A stretch of DNA of 64,000 bases from Chloracidobacterium sp. (GTDB taxonomy: Bacteria > Acidobacteriota > Blastocatellia > Pyrinomonadales > Pyrinomonadaceae): contig JADJXP010000001.1 in the NCBI GenBank assembly GCA_016715795.1, forward strand, positions 620,001-684,000, written 5' to 3'. The notes beneath the pieces were generated by a model, which did no database searches, was not told where the DNA came from, and saw nothing but the letters and a program-made list of their open reading frames with translations. Shown piece after piece: positions 40,478 to 48,479 of this stretch (the stretch's first letter is position 1; each line of letters opens with the position of its first letter). A program made the position numbers and the translations under genes.

Positions 40478-42414
40478 GCATTCTTCAGGCAAATTGCCCG
40501 ACGTGCGCTGCTCCTATCGAGTTCAAGGCTGGCTCGACCATTGTTCTCGTCTGCCCTTACTGCCGTTCTGCTGTCGCCCGAACCGATCGAGGACTCGAAG
40601 ACATAGGCAAGGTCGCCGAAATTGTCGATTCCGAATCACCTCTGAAGGTCGGCCTGAAAGGTGAATACAAAGGAACAAGATTTGAGTTGACCGGCAGAGC
40701 ACAACTCAAGCATGAGTTGGGCGGCGTCTGGGACGAATGGTACGCGACATTCTCCAACGGCTGGGTCGGCTGGCTGGCTGAGGCACAAGGACGTTTCTAT
40801 ATGACGTTCTACCAGCCTTTGCCGGATGAAGCGTCATTGCCAACGTTTGCCGGCCTGCAGCTCGGCCAAACTGTTCCCGAGATACCGAATCCGACACCGC
40901 TGATGGTGCAGGAGAAGGGGCGCGCGACAACCGCTGCGGCAGACGGTGAGATACCCTACAAACTAACGCCGGGCGAACAGTTCGAATACGCCGATCTTGC
41001 CGGCAAGGACAATGCATTCGCGACAATTGATTACAGCATGTCGCCGCCGTGGGTGTTCGTCGGTGAGTTGGTAACGCTCGAGCAGATCGGCCTTGGAGAT
41101 GCAAGGTCGGCAAAACGCGAACCAAAACGTGTGTCTGCGGCCGGCATGGGCTGTCCAAATTGCGGTGGCCCGCTCGAACTGATCGCTCCGGACAAGTCGG
41201 AACGCGTAACGTGTCCGAACTGCAGCTCGCTGCTCGACGTTAATCAGGGTAATCTCACATATCTTCACGCTCTCAATCCTCCGCCGAACGCCCCTGATTT
41301 TGTCGCGCCGATCGGAGCCGAAGGGACATTCCCCGGCGACGTGAAGTTCAAGATCATCGGAGCCGTGGTCCGCAGCGTGACGCTCGACGGCGTTCAGTAT
41401 TTCTGGCACGAATACTTGCTGTATAACCCGATGATCGGCTTCCGCTGGCTCGTGCATTCAGACAACCATTGGAACTTTGTCGAGACCGTCAACGCCGCCG
41501 AGGTCACGCCGCCGGCGTCAGGCATAGGCAAAGGTGCGGTCGCGAATTACAACGGCCGAACGTTCAAGATCTTTCAGGATGCCACGGCAGTCGTTGAATA
41601 CGTCAAGGGCGAGTTTTACTGGCGTGTCGAACAGGGAGAGACCGTCCGCGCCGTCGATTATATCGCTGCTCCACTCATGCTCTCACAGGAGATGTCGCAG
41701 AACGAGATCAATTGGTCTGTAGGGACCTACATGACCAATGACGAGATCGAAAAGGCATTTGGCATCTTGGGGTTACCAAAACCATGGAGCGTGGGGCCAA
41801 ACCAGCCCTTCACGGGACGGTTCTACTATACGTGGGGAGCTCTGCCGCTGCTCCTGCTATTTGTCGTCGCTATCTTTATGATCCCGCTGACGGGCATATC
41901 GGCTACTATCCTCACTCAGGAGGTCGTGTTGCCGCCGATGGTCAATGCGACGACCGCGCAGGCACAGTTTAGCCAGCCGTTCGATCTTAAAGGTGGCCGC
42001 AACGTGAAGATAACGGCCTCGGCTCAGGTAGATAATTCCTGGGCTGATATCGACATCGACCTCGTCAACGACCAGAGTCAGGAGGTCGAGTCGGTAAATG
42101 TCCCAGTCGAATACTACAGCGGCACAGACAGCGACGGCTCTTGGACAGAAGGATCGAGATCGACCGATGCGACCATTTCGTCGCTGCCCGGTGGCAAGTA
42201 TACGCTTCGTGTCGAGGGCACCTGGCAAAACTGGCAGGCCCAGATGCCCGTCAATGTCAAGGTCGAGCAGGGCGTCAACCGCGGCGTCAATTTTTGCTGC
42301 GCATTGTTCGTATTGGCGATCGTTCCGATCTTTGGGCTTATACGTAAGATATCGTTCGAGTCCGGACGTTGGAAGGACAGCATGTTCGGTTCGTCGGGCT
42401 CGGACAGCGAGTAG
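40474..42414 (+). CDS. DUF4178 protein with two zinc ribbons and membrane anchors
   Basis: 646 residues. Zinc ribbon 1: ANCPTCAAPIEFKAG to VCPYCRSAVART (6-38). Next a DUF4178 beta domain (LKGEYKGTRFELTGRAQLKH, then WDEWYATFSNGWVGWLAEA). Zinc ribbon 2: GMGCPNCGGPLELI to VTCPNCSSLLDV (about 225-260), then a second DUF4178-like part (VQYFWHEYLLYNPMIGFRWL). Two helices follow near 450-470 (LPLLLLFVVAIFMIPLTG) and 605-625, enclosing a beta domain (QPFDLKGGRNVKITASAQVD). DUF4178 genes lie beside SpeD and spermidine-synthase-like genes in many bacteria; their molecular job is unknown. It probably presents a ligand-binding part to the membrane. Confidence 0.88.
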   Translation: MSILQANCPTCAAPIEFKAGSTIVLVCPYCRSAVARTDRGLEDIGKVAEIVDSESPLKVGLKGEYKGTRFELTGRAQLKHELGGVWDEWYATFSNGWVGWLAEAQGRFYMTFYQPLPDEASLPTFAGLQLGQTVPEIPNPTPLMVQEKGRATTAAADGEIPYKLTPGEQFEYADLAGKDNAFATIDYSMSPPWVFVGELVTLEQIGLGDARSAKREPKRVSAAGMGCPNCGGPLELIAPDKSERVTCPNCSSLLDVNQGNLTYLHALNPPPNAPDFVAPIGAEGTFPGDVKFKIIGAVVRSVTLDGVQYFWHEYLLYNPMIGFRWLVHSDNHWNFVETVNAAEVTPPASGIGKGAVANYNGRTFKIFQDATAVVEYVKGEFYWRVEQGETVRAVDYIAAPLMLSQEMSQNEINWSVGTYMTNDEIEKAFGILGLPKPWSVGPNQPFTGRFYYTWGALPLLLLFVVAIFMIPLTGISATILTQEVVLPPMVNATTAQAQFSQPFDLKGGRNVKITASAQVDNSWADIDIDLVNDQSQEVESVNVPVEYYSGTDSDGSWTEGSRSTDATISSLPGGKYTLRVEGTWQNWQAQMPVNVKVEQGVNRGVNFCCALFVLAIVPIFGLIRKISFESGRWKDSMFGSSGSDSE

Positions 42415-42420
42415 GAAGCT

Positions 42421-42570
42421 ATGCTCAAGAAATTATATTTGGTATTCGGCGGCGGCGTTTTGCTCTTGTATGCGTCGGCCGCGTGGTTCGGGTGGGAGCT
42501 TGCAAATTCAGGCAGTAAATCGCGGCTCGGCACGCCATTCTTTTATTCTGGATTTCGTGGAGGAAAATGA
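42421..42570 (+). CDS. 49-residue membrane peptide
   Basis: ATG at 42421, seven bases after the DUF4178 stop, opens a 49-codon frame that ends at the ATGA shared with the DUF350 gene. One membrane helix (LKKLYLVFGGGVLLLYASAA, residues 2-21) is followed by a short tail ending FFYSGFRGGK. The small size and the coupled stop-start make it a genuine cluster member. The GFRGGK end looks like a conserved tag. Function unknown. Confidence 0.8.
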   Translation: MLKKLYLVFGGGVLLLYASAAWFGWELANSGSKSRLGTPFFYSGFRGGK

Positions 42571-42833
42571 TGTTCAATCTTGCAGCCTTTGTCTCGTTCC
42601 TCGGCCTCATTGTTAAAATGGAGGAACTCTGGCCCGTTCTTGCGACGACGATCATCTTTGTCGCTATCGGCCTGATCGTTTTTGCGGTCGCGTTCTTTAT
42701 TGTCGTGATCGTTGCCCCTTTCTCGGTCAAGAAAGAGATCGAAGAGGACCAGAACTCGGCGCTTGCGATCATTATCGGCGCACTGATCATCGGTATCGCT
42801 ATGATCGTCTCAGCCGCCATCCAGGGTAACTAG
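42567..42833 (+). CDS. DUF350-family inner-membrane protein
   Basis: 88 residues with two or three helices: LAAFVSFLGLIVKMEE, WPVLATTIIFVAIGLIVFAV and SALAIIIGALIIGIAMIVSA. The loop VKKEIEEDQNSALAIIIGAL, with acidic residues and an Asn before the second helix pair, is the DUF350 hallmark. DUF350 proteins often come in SpeD/SpeE-like or DUF4178 clusters. Start overlaps the preceding small gene by four bases; GAGG is upstream. The role is unknown; ion-channel-like or scaffold roles are guesses. Confidence 0.88.
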   Translation: MMFNLAAFVSFLGLIVKMEELWPVLATTIIFVAIGLIVFAVAFFIVVIVAPFSVKKEIEEDQNSALAIIIGALIIGIAMIVSAAIQGN

Positions 42834-42836
42834 GAT

Positions 42837-42912
42837 TCAGGCAGGATGGGCAGGATAAGCAGGATAATTGCTTTTTCATCCTGTCCACCCTGTGCCTCCT
42901 GTTTGAATCCAG
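42837..42912. repeat. Imperfect palindromic repeat before the spermidine-synthase-like gene
   Basis: About 30-base arms of the form GGCAGGATGGGCAGGAT and its near-complement CATCCTGTCCACCCTGTGCC separated by a short AT loop. Same style as 46035-46097; both are located inside the SpeD cluster. Confidence 0.75.
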
Positions 42913-44439
42913 ATGAAACGGACTCCGCTACTCTTTCTCAACGTCATAATCATCGCCACCTGTGGCCTGATATATGAGTTGCTGGCCGCTACTGTTTCGT
43001 CCTACGTACTAGGCGATTCTGTAACACAATTCTCACTTATCATCGGCGTTTATCTATTTGCGATGGGCGTCGGATCGTATCTGTCGCGCTTCATCGACAG
43101 GAACGTGGCTGAGAAGTTTGTTGATATCGAGCTTGCCGTTGCTATTGTGGGCGGCGCATCGGCACCGCTGCTATTCCTAACCTTTGCCTACGTGACCTAT
43201 TTCGGGATCATCCTTTACACGATGGTCTTCATCATCGGCGTGCTCGTTGGTTTGGAGATACCGCTGCTGATGCGGCTACTTAAGGACCAACTGGACTTTA
43301 AGGAACTTGTATCGCGGGTTCTCGCCCTGGATTATGTCGGCGCGCTGGTCGCGTCGCTGCTGTTCCCGATCTTCCTTGTCCCTCGGCTGGGTTTAAACCG
43401 GACGTCTCTCTTCTTTGGCATGCTCAATGCCGGCGTCGGCCTGTGGGCGACGTGGCTGCTCGAACCGCTGATCGCACATCGAAAATTGACCATCCTCCGT
43501 GTCAAGGGCTTTGTGGTCATCGTCGTTCTGGCTATCGGCCTGATCAAAGCTGACCGGCTGACGAGCCTCGCCGAGGACGGCCTGTTCGTTGACAACATCG
43601 TTTACGCCAAGAGCTCACCATACCAGCGCATCGTTGTTACGCGGGGAAAGACAGGCTATTCGCTATTTCTCAACGGCAATCTGCAGTTCAACTCATTCGA
43701 TGAATATCGTTATCACGAAGCTCTCGTCCATCCGGCTTTCGCGGCTTTCAAGGGCGATGCCCGGCGGATCCTCGTTCTGGGCGGCGGCGACGGCCTCGCC
43801 GTCCGAGAAATTTTGAAATACCGCTCGGTCGAGTTTGTTCAACTCGTCGATCTCGATCCCGAGATGACCCGCGTCGCTGACTCGGTCGCGGCACTCGGCG
43901 AACTGAACAAAAACTCGCTCCACGATCCACGCGTTAACGTTACAAATGCCGATGCATTCGTATGGCTCGACGGCGTGCCAACCGACCCATTTGATATTGT
44001 CATCATCGACTTTCCCGATCCAAACAACTTTGCCCTCGGCAAGCTATACACAACGCGCTTTTACAAAATGCTAAAGGCCAAGGTCCGGCCTGATTCGGCC
44101 GTCGTAGTTCAAACGACGTCACCGTTGATTGCTCGCAACTCGTTCTGGTGCGTGATGAAGACGCTCGAGGCCGCCGGATATGCAGTCAAACCATATCAGA
44201 CGACCGTGCCGAGCTTCGGCATCTGGGGCTTTGCATTGGCGAAGCTGCAGCCCTTCGATCGACCTCAAATCCCGCGAACCGATGTCGAATTGCGTTTCCT
44301 CAACGCCGAGACTTTCGCATCGCTTTTCGAGTTTCCAGCCGATACATCCAAACCTGCAGACGAGATCGAGATCAACCGTCTGGATAATCAGGCGTTAGTC
44401 CGTTACTACGAGACCGAATGGCGGCGGTTCGAGCAATGA
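42913..44439 (+). CDS. Membrane-fused spermidine-synthase-like aminopropyltransferase
   Basis: 508 residues. The N-terminal part (about 1-215) has seven or more helices (LLFLNVIIIATCGLIYELLA, LGDSVTQFSLIIGVYLFAMG, then further spans). The C-terminal half is a SpeE-type Rossmann domain: ILVLGGGDGLAVREILKYRS (GGGDG motif about 280), LVDLDPEMTRVADS (acidic end of the ribose loop), VNVTNADAFVWLD, and IIDFPDPNNFALGKLYTTRF, which is the DxxDPxxxxxxLY block of spermidine synthases. SpeE enzymes transfer aminopropyl from dcSAM to amines; fusion to a membrane domain suggests a membrane-bound acceptor. Overlaps the FAD gene by 4 bases. Confidence 0.93.
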   Translation: MKRTPLLFLNVIIIATCGLIYELLAATVSSYVLGDSVTQFSLIIGVYLFAMGVGSYLSRFIDRNVAEKFVDIELAVAIVGGASAPLLFLTFAYVTYFGIILYTMVFIIGVLVGLEIPLLMRLLKDQLDFKELVSRVLALDYVGALVASLLFPIFLVPRLGLNRTSLFFGMLNAGVGLWATWLLEPLIAHRKLTILRVKGFVVIVVLAIGLIKADRLTSLAEDGLFVDNIVYAKSSPYQRIVVTRGKTGYSLFLNGNLQFNSFDEYRYHEALVHPAFAAFKGDARRILVLGGGDGLAVREILKYRSVEFVQLVDLDPEMTRVADSVAALGELNKNSLHDPRVNVTNADAFVWLDGVPTDPFDIVIIDFPDPNNFALGKLYTTRFYKMLKAKVRPDSAVVVQTTSPLIARNSFWCVMKTLEAAGYAVKPYQTTVPSFGIWGFALAKLQPFDRPQIPRTDVELRFLNAETFASLFEFPADTSKPADEIEINRLDNQALVRYYETEWRRFEQ

Positions 44440-46034
44440 ACCTGTCGCGAAGAGAACTTCTGACCACATTCCTCGGCGCACCGTTTGCTTTTGCGGCGTG
44501 CGGGACACCGCAGCGCACGTTCCCTGACGGCGAGATAGTCGGGCAGTCGGCAGATCTTGGCCATATCTTGAGAAACTCAACAAATTACGAGGTTCCGTCC
44601 GACAACTGGGAAACAAGAAAGGTCGTTATCGTTGGCGGCGGCATTGCGGGGCTGTCGGCTGCCTGGAGGTTGAAGCAGGAGAACCTGCACGACTTTGTTC
44701 TGCTCGAGCTCGAGAAAGAGGCCGGCGGCACGTCGTCGAGCGGTAAAGGAGAACCGGTCGGTTATCCGTGGGCGGCGCACTATCTGCCGGTCCCGTTTGA
44801 GGAGAATACCGAGTTGATATCGCTGCTCGATGAGATGTCGCTGGTCGAGGGGCGAGCTGACGACGGCCGCGTGGTCGTAAAGGAACAATACCTCTGCCGC
44901 GAGCCTGAGGAGCGTATCTTCTACAAAGGTCGATGGTACGACGGGCTGTATCTGCACGTTGGTGAGAACGGCGAAGATAAGCGGCAGTTCGCAGAGTTTC
45001 AACGGCAAATCGATCATTGGGTTAACTGGCGCGATGGAAAGGGCCGCCGGGCGTTTGTGGTGCCGTCGGCGAGATGTTCTAACGATGCCGAGGTAACGGC
45101 GCTTGATAAGATCTCATTCGCGGACTGGTTGCGGCAGCATGGGCTGAATTCGGAGCGGTTGTTGTGGTATTGCGATTACGCTTGCCGCGACGATTACGGA
45201 TTGAAGCCGGAGCAGACATCGGCGTGGGCCGGCTTGTTCTACTTCTGTTCACGTGTCAGAAAAGGCGGTGACGAATCGCAGCCGTTCATCACTTTTCCCG
45301 AGGGCAACGGGCGTTTTGTGGCGCATTTTGTCGATAAGGCCAGCGAACACATTCGCCGCTCGATGATGGCGGTGTCGATCGTGCAGACGGACAAAGGTGT
45401 CGATGTCATTTGCCTGAATGACGGATCGTTGCGGGGCATTCATTGTGAAAAGGCCATCTTTGCATCGCCGGTCTTTACTGCACCGTATTTGATCCGCGGC
45501 TTTCGTGACGGTCCGCCGTTCGCCGCCGAAGAGTTCCAGCACAACGCATGGTTTGTCGCGAATCTCTTTCTAAAGGACAGGCCCAAACAGCGGTTTGCAA
45601 AGGATTTTCCGCTCGCATGGGACAACGTCATTTACGAGAGCCCGTCTCTCGGCTACGTCAACGCGACACATCAAAAGGGCATAGACTACGGCCCGACGGT
45701 GCTCACCTATTACTATCCGCTGTGCCACGAACCGAATGGCCGCACGACGCTTTTCAATTACGACTGGCGGCAGCTTGCAGATGTTTGCCTCACCGACCTC
45801 GCCCGTGCGCATCCCGATATTTACGACCTGACGACCCGCATTGACATAATGCGCTGGGGCCACGCGATGGTCTCGCCCCGGCCAAACTTCATCTGGAGCG
45901 GCATCCGCGAACGTGCCGTCAAACCATTCCGCAACATCCACTTCGCCCACACCGACCTCAGCGGCATCGCATTGTTCGAGGAGGCGTTCTATCATGGATT
46001 ACGTGCGGCTGATGAGGTGCTGACAAAGATCTGA
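44436..46034 (+). CDS. Tat-exported FAD-dependent amine-oxidase-like lipoprotein
   Basis: 532 residues from ATG 44436. NLSRRELLTTFLGAPFAFAA followed by Cys is a twin-arginine lipoprotein signal (RR plus a terminal Cys). FAD-binding motif KVVIVGGGIAGLSAAWRLKQ at about 62-81, then GGTSSSGKGEPVGYPWAAHY, and the C-terminal half with IFASPVFTAPYLIRGF and HTDLSGIALFEEAFYHGL, as in flavin monoamine oxidase-type proteins. FAD loading before Tat export is typical of such enzymes. Substrate may be an amine made by the SpeD/SpeE-like pair; this is inferred from location. It starts inside the stop of the synthase gene. Confidence 0.9.
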   Translation: MNLSRRELLTTFLGAPFAFAACGTPQRTFPDGEIVGQSADLGHILRNSTNYEVPSDNWETRKVVIVGGGIAGLSAAWRLKQENLHDFVLLELEKEAGGTSSSGKGEPVGYPWAAHYLPVPFEENTELISLLDEMSLVEGRADDGRVVVKEQYLCREPEERIFYKGRWYDGLYLHVGENGEDKRQFAEFQRQIDHWVNWRDGKGRRAFVVPSARCSNDAEVTALDKISFADWLRQHGLNSERLLWYCDYACRDDYGLKPEQTSAWAGLFYFCSRVRKGGDESQPFITFPEGNGRFVAHFVDKASEHIRRSMMAVSIVQTDKGVDVICLNDGSLRGIHCEKAIFASPVFTAPYLIRGFRDGPPFAAEEFQHNAWFVANLFLKDRPKQRFAKDFPLAWDNVIYESPSLGYVNATHQKGIDYGPTVLTYYYPLCHEPNGRTTLFNYDWRQLADVCLTDLARAHPDIYDLTTRIDIMRWGHAMVSPRPNFIWSGIRERAVKPFRNIHFAHTDLSGIALFEEAFYHGLRAADEVLTKI

Positions 46035-46097
46035 ACAGGATAGACAGGATGAACAAGATAAGAGAGAATCCCGTTTGTCCTGTGCATCCTATTTGAA
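46035..46097. repeat. Imperfect palindromic repeat after the FAD gene
   Basis: CAGGATAGACAGGATGAACA at the left and TGTCCTGTGCATCCTATTTG at the right are imperfectly complementary. Same CAGGAT-type family as 42837-42912. The next gene's first in-frame codons (from TTG 46075) fall in this repeat. Confidence 0.6.
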
Positions 46098-46107
46098 CAA
46101 CCGCGGA

Positions 46108-47163
46108 GTGGACGCCTCACTTTCAAAACCAAACTACTGGCTGTTCTCGCAACGGATCGATCTCACGGTCTTTCTCGGCAGTGCCGTCGTGTCTCTGGTG
46201 CTGCTCGCGATCGGCGCGCAGGCGGGGCTGCTCGTTGGGGATGCGCCTGAGTGGACTTGGGTGACGGCGGTTTTGATGATCGACGTCGCACACGTTTGGT
46301 CAACGAGCTTTCGGGTGTATTTTGATACGGATGAATTCAAACGCAGGTTTTGGTTGTATGTGCTGGTGCCGCTCGCGGGTTATGCGGTCGGCGTGGCGTT
46401 ATTCAGCGAGGGCGACCTCGTTTTCTGGCGGGCGTTGGCGATCCTCGCCGTATTTCACTTCGTTCGGCAGCAATATGGCTGGGTAAATCTTTATCGCCGG
46501 CGGCTCGGCGAAACGTCGCTGCTGACTTGGTGGATCGATGCGACGACGGTGTATCTGGCGAGCGTTTATCCGCTGGCGTTCTGGATGACGAGCGTGCCGA
46601 GGAATTTTGAATGGTTCGTGCAGAATGATTTCGTCCTGCTGCCTTCGATCGTCGAGACTATTCTGTTCCCGATCTACGTCGCGGCCCTCGCGGCGTATGC
46701 GATCAAATCCGTGTATCTCTACTTTGCCGTGGGCTTCCTCAACATCGGCAAGGACATCGTCGTCGCGACGACCGCCGTGTGCTGGTACGTCGGCATCGTG
46801 GCGTTCAACTCGGACTACGCATTCACCGTCACGAACGTCATCATCCACGGCGTGCCGTATTTTGCATTGATCTATATGTACGCCAAATTCCGCCGCGAGA
46901 CGTCGGGCGGTGTGTATCGTGCGTTCTCGTCAAACTGGATCGTCTTTCTCGCCAGCCTGTGGGCGTTGGCCTATGTCGAAGAACTCTTCTGGCACCGGGG
47001 TGTCTGGCACGAGCGGCAGTGGCTGTTTGGCGGCGACTGGGAATGGACGCGGACCGTAAAGATGTTCGTCGTCCCGCTGCTCGCCGTCCCGCAGCTAACG
47101 CATTACGTCCTCGACGGCTTTATCTGGCGACGCGGGAGTCATCCTGAGTTTCGGTTGTTCTAG
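46108..47163 (+). CDS. Histidine-rich polytopic membrane protein
   Basis: 352 residues with about eight helices. Conserved-looking histidines sit at helix edges: MIDVAHVWSTSFRVYFD, LAVFHFVRQQYGWVNLYRR, IIHGVPYFALIYMYAKF and PQLTHYVLDGFIWRRG. HF.RQ.YG and HY.LDG.IW could bind metal, as in membrane di-iron oxygenases, but this is not demonstrated. The start is uncertain: the repeat before it reaches to about 46097, so GTG 46108 is preferred over TTG 46093 or 46075. It is the last gene of the SpeD-FAD cluster. No named family recognised with certainty. Confidence 0.8.
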   Translation: MDASLSKPNYWLFSQRIDLTVFLGSAVVSLVLLAIGAQAGLLVGDAPEWTWVTAVLMIDVAHVWSTSFRVYFDTDEFKRRFWLYVLVPLAGYAVGVALFSEGDLVFWRALAILAVFHFVRQQYGWVNLYRRRLGETSLLTWWIDATTVYLASVYPLAFWMTSVPRNFEWFVQNDFVLLPSIVETILFPIYVAALAAYAIKSVYLYFAVGFLNIGKDIVVATTAVCWYVGIVAFNSDYAFTVTNVIIHGVPYFALIYMYAKFRRETSGGVYRAFSSNWIVFLASLWALAYVEELFWHRGVWHERQWLFGGDWEWTRTVKMFVVPLLAVPQLTHYVLDGFIWRRGSHPEFRLF

Positions 47164-47171
47164 AAAGAACT

Positions 47172-47246
47172 AACCACCGATGGACACAGATAAACACAGA
47201 TAAAGGTCACCCCCTATCCGTGTCCATCTGTATATATCTGTGGTCA
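47172..47246. repeat. Imperfect palindromic repeat between membrane and PDZ genes
   Basis: Left arm ACCACCGATGGACACAGATA and right arm ATCCGTGTCCATCTGTATAT..TGTGGT are partly complementary; the region has no other content. It lies between convergent genes and may act as a bidirectional terminator. Confidence 0.6.
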
Positions 47247-47248
47247 AT

Positions 47249-48259
47249 TCAAATCACCCGGCCAAAGCCAAGAAGTGATATCGGTGCTGTCGGAGCACGC
47301 GGAGCGGCCATTGGGATCGACGGCAGGGCCGGCATCATACCGTTCTCTTCATCATTGCGGAAAAAGAATCCGGCGTCTTTTGACTTCTCAGGAGTAACAC
47401 TGATCGTCTGTCGGCGGCCGTCCCGAACAACCGTTACCTGAACGTCGCCGTCCTTTTTCTCGTTGATGCCGCGGATCAGATCAAGTTCACTCTTGACGGC
47501 ATTGCCGTCCAAATCGACGATGATGTCGCCCGCCTTGAGCCCCGCCTTTGCTGCCGGCGAACCATCTCGCACACTGTTGATCATGACGCCATCATCTACC
47601 TTGAAGTGCTCGGCAAGCTGTTTGGTCAATGGCGTGATGCCGATGCCGATCATGCGTCCTTCACCTGCCCGCCACACATAGGCTTTGCCTTCGCCGCCCG
47701 GCACGCCGAAAACCTGCGGCCCGTCCTTTGGCAGGTTCTTGAGCTTTTCCTCGAGGCCTTTCAACTCAGGCATCTCGATCTTTCCTTTCCATTCAGGTAT
47801 TGAAAAGGAGAAATTGCCGTCACCAAACTTTGGTGTCGGCCGTTTGCCGATCGTCGCGGTTATCTGCTGTTCACGTCCACCGCGAAGCACCGTGATGGCC
47901 GCTTGATGGTCAGGAGCGATCTCTGAAACGAGCCGGGTCAGCTTGCGTGTGCTAGTCACCTCGTCGCCGTTAACGCTAACGATCACATCATTAGCAAGAA
48001 TGCCGGCCGCGGCGGCAGGCGAGCCTTCCATCACCTTTTCGACGCCGACACCGCGGACGGCGGAGAGGCCGAATTTAGTGAAATTGTCCTTGTTTACTTC
48101 CTCGGTCTGGACGCCGAGATAGCCGCCGTTGCCGTCAAGTGTGAATGCGAATGTTCGCTCGATCCGCTCAGCATCCTTCTTTTTCTCAGGAGTCTGCCCT
48201 ATTGCGAGAATGAACGACGACATGACGATCACGCCGAAAGCAAGTATCTGTTTAAACAT
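47249..48259 (-). CDS. Exported protein with two PDZ domains
   Basis: 336 residues; signal MFKQILAFGVIVMSSFILAI with cleavage near GQ. PDZ 1 (about 50-140) contains GGYLGVQTEEVNKDNFTKFG and AAGILANDVIVSVNGDEVTS; PDZ 2 (about 220-310) contains IGIGITPLTKQLAEHFKVDD and AAKAGLKAGDIIVDLDGNAV. No protease domain is present, so it is a peptide-binding or scaffold relative of the DegP/HtrA tail. ATG 48259 has GGAGG just upstream; the earlier frame start would lie in the intergenic region. Neighbours give no function. Confidence 0.9.
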   Translation of the reverse strand: MFKQILAFGVIVMSSFILAIGQTPEKKKDAERIERTFAFTLDGNGGYLGVQTEEVNKDNFTKFGLSAVRGVGVEKVMEGSPAAAAGILANDVIVSVNGDEVTSTRKLTRLVSEIAPDHQAAITVLRGGREQQITATIGKRPTPKFGDGNFSFSIPEWKGKIEMPELKGLEEKLKNLPKDGPQVFGVPGGEGKAYVWRAGEGRMIGIGITPLTKQLAEHFKVDDGVMINSVRDGSPAAKAGLKAGDIIVDLDGNAVKSELDLIRGINEKKDGDVQVTVVRDGRRQTISVTPEKSKDAGFFFRNDEENGMMPALPSIPMAAPRAPTAPISLLGFGRVI

Positions 48260-48380
48260 AAAACCTCCGTAGCTAAAAGATATTTGTTGCACTTGCGAGC
48301 CGCCGGGTTTCCCGTTGCCGCGCATTTGACCATGCCATAAAGACACCGCCGATGGCCCGAATATGACAAAGATACGTCGT

Positions 48381-48479
48381 TTAGAGATGAGAGAGTTTCT
48401 GCAGCCGCTCGGCTACGGCCTCGAGCGTTTCGTCCTTCTTGCAGAAACAGAACCTGACCTGCTTTGCGAACCCATTTTC
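48381..48479 (-). other. Displaced 3' end of the aminotransferase gene (frameshift)
   Basis: On the minus strand, the frame reading ENGFAKQVRFCFCKKDETLE, then AVAERLQKLSHL and TAA (48381-48383), is the normal C-terminus of class I aminotransferases. It is out of phase with the main frame. Adding one G within CCGAAAATGGG (about 48479) restores DPENGFAKQVRFCF and a full-length protein of 400 residues. Confidence 0.85.

Noticed and set aside
46399..46848. 149-codon minus-strand frame over the His-rich membrane protein gene
   Set aside because: Highly charged antisense shadow (Arg/Asp runs); no start signal and the plus-strand gene has regular membrane helices.
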